This document shows, one piece after another, positions 55,139-61,343 of a stretch of 61,343 nucleotides of DNA (the first letter of the stretch is position 1; the number at the start of each line of letters is the position of its first letter). This DNA comes from Lactiplantibacillus herbarum (lineage in GTDB: Bacteria; Bacillota; Bacilli; Lactobacillales; Lactobacillaceae), in the NCBI RefSeq assembly GCF_001039045.1, contig NZ_LFEE01000012.1, positions 20,156-81,498 of the forward strand. Reading direction: 5' to 3'. The position numbers and the translations under genes are program-made. Below the pieces are notes generated by a model. The model made no database searches. It was not told the origin of the DNA and was given only the letters and a program-made list of their open reading frames with translations.

Positions 55139-55190
55139 GTACGCCCGCACAAGGTTAGATTTAATTGATCTTTGTGTAGGCGTATTTTTA
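55139..55190 (+). terminator. Terminator of fumC and flavoprotein gene
   Basis: TACGCCCGCACAA pairs with TTGTGTAGGCGTA with small mismatches, then TTTTT. Confidence 0.8.
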
Positions 55191-55204
55191 TAGCGTATTG
55201 TGAG

Positions 55205-56746
55205 TCAATCTGCTTGTGGTTTAAGTAAGTGAGCAAAAGCTGGGATGTGCGATTGTAGCAGCTGTAAGCTAGTTCGAATGAGATTTACAGTAGAGTGGAA
55301 GGTCAGCGCGTTGAGAATTAAAATTAAGGGCAAAAATTGAATCAGGTAGCGACTTCGACCACCTTCAAATATTAGTAGGAAGGCGAGCCCACCCAAAATA
55401 CTGAGTCTTAGGAGTTGTGTGAATTCACTGATGTGGAAAGTACCGAGTAGCAGTAACAGTAGGCTAAAACTCCATAATGTTTGGTAGCTGAATTGATAAT
55501 CATGATAGTGGCGACCGGTGCTGTAATAAATTTGTTGTAGCTTGTTTACAGCGGGTTTAGTAATATAGGGACCATCTCCACGAAACCAGCCAAATGTACC
55601 ATCAGAGGTATTATTATAATTTTTATTAAGTAAGAATTGTCCGAATCCAAAAACGCCATATTGTTTTAACTGACTAAGGATAATTCTGTTGGAATAGTTC
55701 GCGCGCTGTTGTTTAGTCGCCATATTGTTAGTTGCAGTGAATTGTTCAGCGCTCCACATGCCTTGCCCAGTGATGCCCATGGCGATAAAGTGATTGGCGG
55801 GTTGACCTTGGCCCTTTGTGATTGTGACAGTGGTATTGTGGTATTCAAAATGATTGAAGACTAGGTCGCCGCCGACAAAAATTGTTAGGAACAAACAAAT
55901 GATGATTAGTGGTGTCTTGATGGTTTGCTTAGTAAGCTGTCTAACGTTAAACGTACCGATAAATTTTATGACAGTGTAACTAAAAATAATAATTGCAGGA
56001 ATAACTGCGGAAGGCTTCATTAAGTAGGCTCCTAATGTTCCGAATGTAAAGAGTAGTGTCCCTAGATAAATGTGTTTAGTGTGGAAACTTAATACGAAGC
56101 CTAATAAAAATAATGAAACAAATGGCAAAACCATCACATCAGAGTAAGGGACGATAATTTGAATGAAAAATATCATTAGAATTAATTGAAACACTAATAT
56201 TACTAATAAAGCATGTTTATTGAATAATCTAGCAGTGACTGCGTTTAAAACTAGTGAGAGATCTAGGCAGACTAAACTGATAAAGTTAACGGTGATCCAA
56301 GTTGGTTTGAGATGAAGTACATTCAGAATGGTATGCTGGAAAAAGAATAGAAACGTATTGTTAGGATTACGTGATAAGTAGGCGTTAGCTAGTTTTGAGT
56401 TAGATAATGAGTCTACGATAGTTCCAACATCCCAACCGATAGAGGCAGATAATGACAGGACCATCTGTATCTGCCAGTAGACTCCTAGGCAGATAAATAA
56501 AGTTAGTAGGATACGTTTATGTTGATAGAACCAACTTGCGATATGTAATCTTTTAATGAGTAGCAGGATTATCAGTAGGATGACACCTAGTTTTAGAACC
56601 GCGCTTGTCAGTCCCCATGGATAAAAATTGGAATCGTTCATTGCACCTAATAGTGTAAGTAAAATCCAAATAAAAAAAGTACTGCTCAAAATAGTTTTGA
56701 TCCAGCCGTGTGTTAATGAAAATCGGCGTATGAGTGCTGTCTTCAT
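55205..56746 (-). CDS. Polytopic membrane protein, possible GT-C glycosyltransferase
   Basis: A 513-residue protein with about eleven to thirteen hydrophobic helices and an extracytoplasmic loop near residues 310-390. The first large loop holds GWDVGTIVDSLSN and, further on, YLSRNPNNTFLFFF. An Asp in the first loop and an NN-F pattern occur in GT-C type transferases that use lipid-linked sugars, but the match is too weak for a firm function. ATG 56746 has GGGGAA upstream; an ATG five codons earlier is possible. The gene is more AT-rich than its neighbours and stands alone on the minus strand inside a catabolic region, which suggests separate origin. Confidence 0.7.
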   Translation of the reverse strand: MKTALIRRFSLTHGWIKTILSSTFFIWILLTLLGAMNDSNFYPWGLTSAVLKLGVILLIILLLIKRLHIASWFYQHKRILLTLFICLGVYWQIQMVLSLSASIGWDVGTIVDSLSNSKLANAYLSRNPNNTFLFFFQHTILNVLHLKPTWITVNFISLVCLDLSLVLNAVTARLFNKHALLVILVFQLILMIFFIQIIVPYSDVMVLPFVSLFLLGFVLSFHTKHIYLGTLLFTFGTLGAYLMKPSAVIPAIIIFSYTVIKFIGTFNVRQLTKQTIKTPLIIICLFLTIFVGGDLVFNHFEYHNTTVTITKGQGQPANHFIAMGITGQGMWSAEQFTATNNMATKQQRANYSNRIILSQLKQYGVFGFGQFLLNKNYNNTSDGTFGWFRGDGPYITKPAVNKLQQIYYSTGRHYHDYQFSYQTLWSFSLLLLLLGTFHISEFTQLLRLSILGGLAFLLIFEGGRSRYLIQFLPLILILNALTFHSTVNLIRTSLQLLQSHIPAFAHLLKPQAD

Positions 56747-56761
56747 GCGTATTTTCCCCAT

Positions 56762-57005
56762 ATTCTAAGTATATTAGATAAGTAATGCTAGTTATCATAG
56801 ATGAATACTATGCCGTACCATAAGTTGGATTGCGCTTAGTGATGGCAGAAAATAAATGCAAACCTACTTGTTATTATAGTACCTGAATTAATTTTGATTT
56901 AAAATAGTGAATTTACTTTGACATACAGTGACTTTATGGATTTGATTATTTTTGTATGTTACAGAAAAAAGTGGGCTTTTGTTAATTGAACAAAATGGTG
57001 ATACT
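56762..57005. other. Intergenic region with an orphan promoter-like sequence
   Basis: AT-rich, no gene. On the plus strand TTGACA (56918-56923), 17-bp spacer, TTTGAT (56941-56946), pointing to the 46-bp palindrome at 57006. See findings for a possible short RNA. Confidence 0.4.
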
Positions 57006-57051
57006 GAAATATAAAAGGATTATGACATCTGTCATAATCCTTTTATATTTC
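57006..57051. terminator. Perfect 22-bp inverted repeat, probable bidirectional terminator
   Basis: GAAATATAAAAGGATTATGACA at 57006-57027 is followed after two bases by its exact complement at 57030-57051. The A-rich arm on one side and T-rich arm on the other let it work in both directions; downstream of the LysR gene on the minus strand it would end that transcript. Loop formation needs at least part of the inner arms to open. Confidence 0.75.
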
Positions 57052-57056
57052 GAATA

Positions 57057-57161
57057 TTGATAGTTGAAACGTGAGTAAAAAGTCAGTTGTCTTCGATTAA
57101 CCATGAAAGTTCTAAGCATTTGACATAGGAGATGCCTAGTGACTGACCGATTTTGTCGCAC
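57057..57161 (+). repeat. Hairpin element of the second repeat family, copy B
   Basis: Begins with the same 17-nt string as copy A (TTGATAGTTGAAACGTG) and folds with interrupted terminal pairing GTGAG-AAAA-GTCAG against CTGAC-TTTT-CGCAC. Inside is the hairpin CTAAGCAT/ATGCCTAG. It starts 5 bp after the palindrome at 57006 and ends 19 bp before the LysR stop codon. Confidence 0.55.
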
Positions 57162-57180
57162 GCGCCTTCTTGTAAATGAG

Positions 57181-58071
57181 TCAAATCGGTGTTTCCAAAT
57201 TAGTTCGCAGAATCTCCAACAGTTGTGATTGTACGGGTGTCAAGATGTGGGTAGTCCGGTAAACGATGCTGGTAATGAATTCAGGTGGCTCGTTATCCAA
57301 TAGTTCCAGCCGTTTGACGTCCCCCCGATAATGGTCAACGACTTTAGTGAAGAAGCCGACCCCGACATTTTCGCCGATCAGCTTCATTAAGACGTGGGTG
57401 TCGTTGGAGCGAAAAACGACGTTTGGACGGAAGTGGTTGCGACGGGTGAGTTTATTTAAGGCCGTATTATGCACAAAGTTACTATTAAAGAAGACAAAAT
57501 CCTCATTCCGTAATTCGCTGAAATAGATGCGCTTGCGATCTGCTAGGGGATGGTTCTTCGAGACGTAAATGCAGAATGGTTGGCGATCAAACTCTTCAGC
57601 AACCAGTGTCTGGTAGGCGAGGGGCTCGATTGATCCCAACAAAGCCATGTCGACACGACCGTCGCGGACGGCATCACGCAACCAAATCGAGCCACCTTCA
57701 ATAGTTTGAAGATTAGCAAGTAAGCCATTTTGAGCTAACGCCGCCCCAATCTTAGGAAAATAGTGATTTTCGATAATTGGTGGTAAGCCTAGAATTAAGC
57801 GCTTTTGAGTCAAATTGCTAATTTCTTGGTGGGCTAAGTCTAATTCGTGAAGGACGATCTTAGCGTGTTCAGCTAGCTGCGCACCGCTATCAGTGACGTG
57901 TAACGTATTATGAATGCGGTCACGGATGACCAGTGGCGCACCAAACTCAGCTTCGAGTCGTTGAATGGCAGTGGTAATGGTTGGCTGACGCACGTTAAAA
58001 ATAGTAGCAACTTTTGAAAAGTTTTTTTGAATAATTAATTGCTGAAAATAGGCTAAGTCCTTTGTGTTCAT
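57181..58071 (-). CDS. mleR: LysR-family regulator, probably of the malolactic genes (MleR)
   Basis: A 296-residue activator-type regulator: N-terminal helix-turn-helix (about residues 17-40, FSKVATIFNVRQPTITTAIQ), then a substrate-binding domain expected to sense malate. It is divergent from the malolactic enzyme gene with 176 bp between, the classical LysR arrangement. AAAGGAAT lies before the ATG. The name follows this position. Confidence 0.83.
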   Translation of the reverse strand: MNTKDLAYFQQLIIQKNFSKVATIFNVRQPTITTAIQRLEAEFGAPLVIRDRIHNTLHVTDSGAQLAEHAKIVLHELDLAHQEISNLTQKRLILGLPPIIENHYFPKIGAALAQNGLLANLQTIEGGSIWLRDAVRDGRVDMALLGSIEPLAYQTLVAEEFDRQPFCIYVSKNHPLADRKRIYFSELRNEDFVFFNSNFVHNTALNKLTRRNHFRPNVVFRSNDTHVLMKLIGENVGVGFFTKVVDHYRGDVKRLELLDNEPPEFITSIVYRTTHILTPVQSQLLEILRTNLETPI

Positions 58072-58179
58072 GGTTTATTCCTTTCAAATCAACGTTTATA
58101 TGTACATTATAAAATAAAATGATAACGTCTAGCAAGTTTGACTATAACAATTCAGGGGATTTATAGTATTAAATGTAAG

Positions 58180-58204
58180 TTGATAGGAAGCAAGTTCTTA
58201 TCAA
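58180..58204 (+). promoter_or_regulatory. Dyad upstream of mleS, candidate MleR site or leader hairpin
   Basis: TTGATAGGAA, 5-bp spacer, TTCTTATCAA: a 10-bp inverted repeat with one mismatch, 43 bp before the mleS start. LysR proteins bind T-N11-A dyads of about this size; the position near the gene would also allow a hairpin in the mRNA leader. Confidence 0.45.
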
Positions 58205-58247
58205 AGTAGTTTATTAGCAACGAACTAAATCTTAGGAGGCAGTCAGT

Positions 58248-59876
58248 ATGACAAAAACTGCAAGTGAAATTTTAAATAACCCATTCTTAAACAAAGGTAC
58301 TGCATTTACTAAGGAAGAGCGCCAAGCACTCGGCTTGACTGGAACCTTACCAAGTAACGTTCAAACGATCGACGAACAAGCCACTCAGGCTTACGCTCAA
58401 TTCCAGAGCAAGCCTAGTCGTTTGGAACAACGGATCTTCTTGATGAACTTATTCAATGAAAACCGGACGTTGTTCTTCAACTTGATGGACAAGCACGTCG
58501 TTGAATTCATGCCCGTTGTCTATGATCCAGTTGTGGCTGACTCAATCGAACAATATAATGAAATTTTCTTAGACCCTCAAAACGCAGCCTTTATTTCAGT
58601 TGACGCACCTGAAGACGTTGAAGCAACGTTAAAGAACGCTGCTGATGGCCGGGACATTCGCTTAGTTGTTGTAACTGATGCTGAAGGAATCCTTGGTATG
58701 GGTGACTGGGGTGTCAACGGTGTTGATATCGCAGTTGGTAAGTTAATGGTTTATACTGCAGCTGCTGGGATTGATCCTTCACAAGTCTTACCTGTAAGTA
58801 TTGATGCTGGGACCAACAACCAAAAGTTATTGGATGACCCAATGTACTTAGGTAACCGTCACGAACGTGTTTACGGTGACAAGTACTACGACGTTATCGA
58901 CAAGTTTGTTAACGCTGAACGTGAATTATTCCCAGAATCATTATTACATTGGGAAGACTTCGGTCGTTCAAACGCCCAAGTTATCTTGGACAAGTACAAA
59001 GATCAATTCATGACCTTTAACGATGATATCCAAGGAACTGGGATGGTTGTTTTAGCTGGTATCTTAGGTGCCCTAAACATCTCAAAGGAAAGCATCAAGG
59101 ATCAAAAAATCTTGTCATTCGGTGCTGGTACTGCCGGAATGGGTATCGCCAACCAAATCATGGATGAATTGATGCAAGCTGGTTTGACTGAAGAAGAAGC
59201 TAAGAAGCACTTCTACGCAGTCGACAAGCAAGGCTTACTCTTTGACGATACTGAAGACTTAACCCCAGCTCAAAAAGCCTTCACCCGTCAACGTAGTGAA
59301 TTCAGCAACGCCGACGAATTAACTAACTTAGAAGCCGTTGTTAAAGCAATCCACCCAACTGTGATGATCGGAACGTCCACCCAACCAGGGACCTTTACGG
59401 AAAGTATCATCAAAGAAATGGCTGCTCACACGGAACGTCCAATCATCTTCCCACTTTCTAACCCAACCAAGTTAGCAGAAGCTAAGGCCGAAGATTTGAT
59501 CAAATGGACTGACGGTAAAGCCTTGATCGCCACTGGGATTCCAGCTGACGACGTTGAATACAAGGGTGTCACTTACCAAATTGGTCAAGGGAACAACGCC
59601 TTGATGTACCCTGGTCTTGGATTTGGTTTAATTGCTTCAACTGCTAAAGTCTTGAACAGTGAAACTTTATCAGCAGCGTGCCATGCATTAGGTGGCATCG
59701 TTGATACATCGAAGCCAGGGGCCGCAGTATTGCCTCCAGTTTCAAAATTAACAGAATTCTCACAAACGTTAGCTGAAATCGTTGCACAGAGTGTTCTCGA
59801 TCAGAAGCTCAACAAAGAACCAATCACCGACGCTAAAAAAGCGGTCGCTGACATGAAGTGGGTACCAGAATACTAG
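58248..59876 (+). CDS. mleS: Malolactic enzyme
   Basis: A 542-residue NAD- and manganese-dependent enzyme converting L-malate directly to L-lactate and CO2, which consumes a proton and helps make a proton gradient. Malic-enzyme fold: [20 protein letters not shown] near residue 88, the NAD motif [15 protein letters not shown] near 290, [15 protein letters not shown] near 258. The N-terminus and length fit malolactic rather than malic enzymes. TAGGAGG precedes the ATG. The manganese need links it to the mtsCBA transporter in this window. Confidence 0.94.
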   Translation: MTKTASEILNNPFLNKGTAFTKEERQALGLTGTLPSNVQTIDEQATQAYAQFQSKPSRLEQRIFLMNLFNENRTLFFNLMDKHVVEFMPVVYDPVVADSIEQYNEIFLDPQNAAFISVDAPEDVEATLKNAADGRDIRLVVVTDAEGILGMGDWGVNGVDIAVGKLMVYTAAAGIDPSQVLPVSIDAGTNNQKLLDDPMYLGNRHERVYGDKYYDVIDKFVNAERELFPESLLHWEDFGRSNAQVILDKYKDQFMTFNDDIQGTGMVVLAGILGALNISKESIKDQKILSFGAGTAGMGIANQIMDELMQAGLTEEEAKKHFYAVDKQGLLFDDTEDLTPAQKAFTRQRSEFSNADELTNLEAVVKAIHPTVMIGTSTQPGTFTESIIKEMAAHTERPIIFPLSNPTKLAEAKAEDLIKWTDGKALIATGIPADDVEYKGVTYQIGQGNNALMYPGLGFGLIASTAKVLNSETLSAACHALGGIVDTSKPGAAVLPPVSKLTEFSQTLAEIVAQSVLDQKLNKEPITDAKKAVADMKWVPEY

Positions 59877-59948
59877 CAACAATTAAGCTTGGTCACGAGC
59901 ATTATGTGGCGGCAAAAAATAAGAGAATTGTAAGAAGGTATAGTGGAC

Positions 59949-60920
59949 ATGGCAGTTTTATGGAATTCGATTCAAAGCGTCCTCGTTGTCGTTTTGATTA
60001 TGATATTAGGTTACATCTTACGGAAAAAAGGTTGGTTTGACGACAAGTTTGCCGGGACGATTTCTAAGTTTATCAAGAATATCGCCTTGCCAGCATCGAT
60101 CTTCGTTTCAGTATTAGGTCGGTTGTCACGGGGGCAGTTAGCTTCATTTGCGGGCTATCTAGCTTACGCCTTTCTAGCCGTAATCATTGGTTACTTGATT
60201 GCTTTTACTTTGGTAAAGGTCATGCGTATCAAGCCAGGCCGTAAAGGGATCTTTATCAACGCGATGGTTAACGCCAACACGATTTTCATTGGTTTACCTT
60301 TGAATATTGCGTTATTCGGCGATAAGAGTATGACCTTCTTCTTGGTTTACTATATCGTGAACACCGTTTCAACTTGGGCATTCGGGGTCTTCTTGATCTC
60401 TAATGATGATCCAACTAAGCCTAAGGAAAAGACGCACAACAAGATCGACTGGAAAAAGGTTATTCCAATGCCATTGGTTGGTTTCTTAGTTGCCTTGGTC
60501 TTCTTGTTACTGAACATTCCGGTTATGAAAGTAACGTTTATTAGTTCAACGTTGACTTATGTCGGTAACTTAGTAACACCGTTATCATTGATCTATATTG
60601 GGATCGTGTTAGCTGATGCAGGTTTGAAGAGCATCCGTTTCGATCGCGATACGATCGTTGCCTTAATCGGTCGCTTCATCCTTTCACCAGTTGTGATGAT
60701 CTTAGTCTTGATGGTAGCTGGTAACTTAGGTGCAAGCTTCCCAACGTTAGCTTCCCAAACGTTGATCGTACAATCTGCAACACCAATGTTAGCTGTCTTA
60801 CCAATCTTGGCTAATGAAGCGCATGGTGATGTTGAATACGCTACGAACGTCGTTACGACTAGTACCGTGTTGTTCATTGTCGTCGTTCCAATCTTAATGA
60901 CTTTGATTCAATATATCTAA
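59949..60920 (+). CDS. mleP: AEC-family carrier, probable malate permease
   Basis: A 323-residue membrane protein with ten predicted helices in two halves (auxin efflux carrier family). It follows mleS by 72 bp, the typical place for the malate/lactate carrier. ATG 59949 has GAAGGT about 10 nt upstream. The N-terminal SIQSVLVVVLIMILGYILRKKGWF is characteristic. The substrate is inferred from context. Confidence 0.88.
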   Translation: MAVLWNSIQSVLVVVLIMILGYILRKKGWFDDKFAGTISKFIKNIALPASIFVSVLGRLSRGQLASFAGYLAYAFLAVIIGYLIAFTLVKVMRIKPGRKGIFINAMVNANTIFIGLPLNIALFGDKSMTFFLVYYIVNTVSTWAFGVFLISNDDPTKPKEKTHNKIDWKKVIPMPLVGFLVALVFLLLNIPVMKVTFISSTLTYVGNLVTPLSLIYIGIVLADAGLKSIRFDRDTIVALIGRFILSPVVMILVLMVAGNLGASFPTLASQTLIVQSATPMLAVLPILANEAHGDVEYATNVVTTSTVLFIVVVPILMTLIQYI

Positions 60921-60931
60921 GCTTTAATTAT

Positions 60932-60976
60932 AAACAGCGATTCGACTATGAGAGAGGTCGAATCGCTGTTTTTTTG
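60932..60976 (+). terminator. Terminator of mleS-mleP
   Basis: AACAGCGATTCGAC pairs with GTCGAATCGCTGTT, followed by TTTTT. Confidence 0.94.
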
Positions 60977-61043
60977 TAAACTGTGTTAGCCTGCCGATTG
61001 ACAAAAATACACACGAAGTCTAGTAATATTCGCTTCCTATTTT

Positions 61044-61206
61044 CGCCTACCGGGGCATCCTGACAATGTTGGAACATGGTGGGCACAACTTAAAGCTCAG
61101 CAAAACCCCGCTGCAATCTTTAAGCTTGGCCTTATCCTAGCCGAGAAGACCACTCAGCCAAGGATAATTTCACCACTGAACATTGTCAGGACGCCCCTCA
61201 CGGCTG
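61044..61206 (+). repeat. Structured intergenic repeat, copy 5
   Basis: Complete copy. Terminal helix perfect over 13 bp (TCCTGACAATGTT with AACATTGTCAGGA). Hairpins CTTAAAG/CTTTAAG, with inner CAGC/GCTG, and TTATCCT/AGGATAA, plus the junction helix TGGTG/CACCA. Ends CGCCTACCGGGGCA and GCCCCTCACGGCTG. It starts 68 bp after the mleP terminator. Confidence 0.85.
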
Positions 61207-61261
61207 GATAGTATTTAATAACAGACATGTGTATGTGTGCACCCAGATTTCTAGTCTGATT

Positions 61262-61343
61262 GGTTTTGCTCAGGTTAGTGTCAGGCCGAGTTTTGAGATT
61301 GCAAGCGGTCTTTTGCTAGTGAGCTCAAAATCGTGCCCATGGC
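61262..61343 (-). repeat. Structured intergenic repeat, copy 6, inverted and cut by the window end
   Basis: Read on the minus strand it runs GCCATGGGCACGATTTTGAG and onward, closely matching the middle of copies 1 and 2, including CTCAAAACTCGGCC and ACACTAACCTGAGCAAA. The left portion of the element (5' terminal helix) lies beyond the window. On the other side, the expected 3' part (CTCAGC and terminal strand) is not clearly present between 61207 and 61261, so it may be truncated there. It faces copy 5 head to head. Confidence 0.75.

Noticed and set aside
57006-57051. Phage attachment site or insertion sequence end
   Set aside because: No integrase, tRNA target or second copy is visible; a bidirectional terminator explains the A-rich and T-rich arms better.

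Overview
The window looks like a chromosome segment of a Gram-positive lactic acid bacterium of the Lactiplantibacillus plantarum group. The evidence is the intact ctsR-clpC, rpoBC and S10-spc-alpha gene order, AGGAGG ribosome binding sites with many TTG/GTG starts, a flavin-based extracellular electron transfer (EET) locus next to the ECF energy module, an mtsCBA manganese transporter, a citCDEF citrate lyase cluster and a malolactic locus. Names were assigned by recognising protein families; no database was searched.

Layout. 1-372: end of a tRNA cluster (partial tRNA, Arg-ACG, Pro-TGG, Pro-CGG). 947-4115: ctsR-clpC behind a promoter that overlaps a CtsR-type operator. 4233-4835: a TetR regulator. 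4859-12404: rpoB-rpoC with an attenuator-like leader; rpoC carries a one-base insertion right after its zinc ribbon. 12416-13096: prepilin peptidase on the minus strand. 13162-16550: rpsL-rpsG and fusA, separated by a strong hairpin. 17077-31426: the ribosomal protein superoperon from rpsJ to rplQ, including secY, adk, infA, the short rpmJ and rpoA.

31530-38519: EET genes. dmkB, eetB, eetA and ndh2 lie on the minus strand; pplA and fmnB lie on the plus strand. ndh2 and pplA share a divergent promoter region with cre-like sequences. These genes would take electrons from NADH through a demethylmenaquinone-type pool and the EetA/EetB membrane proteins to the doubly flavinylated lipoprotein PplA, which FmnB would load with FMN. 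38606-42932: ecfA1-ecfA2-ecfT, truA, rplM-rpsI. 43447-46166: mtsCBA. 46310-51804: a small unknown protein, a SorC-type regulator and divergent citCDEF. 52291-55190: fumarase and a fumarate reductase flavoprotein, which would carry malate to succinate. 55205-56746: an AT-rich membrane protein, possibly a GT-C glycosyltransferase. 57181-60976: a LysR regulator divergent from malolactic enzyme and an AEC malate carrier.

The main unexplained feature is a family of about 165-bp structured intergenic repeats: five complete copies (489-656, 37043-37210, 43121-43285, 51847-52030, 61044-61206) and one truncated inverted copy (61262-61343). The copies have diverged in sequence, but the helices are kept by compensatory changes. 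They fold as a terminal helix leading to a junction of two (in one variant three) hairpins. Each complete copy starts 40-125 bp downstream of an intrinsic terminator and upstream of the next transcription unit. A second, smaller hairpin family with the leader TTGATAGTTGAAACGTG occurs at 46182-46308 and 57057-57161, also just after terminators. I cannot match either family to a named element.
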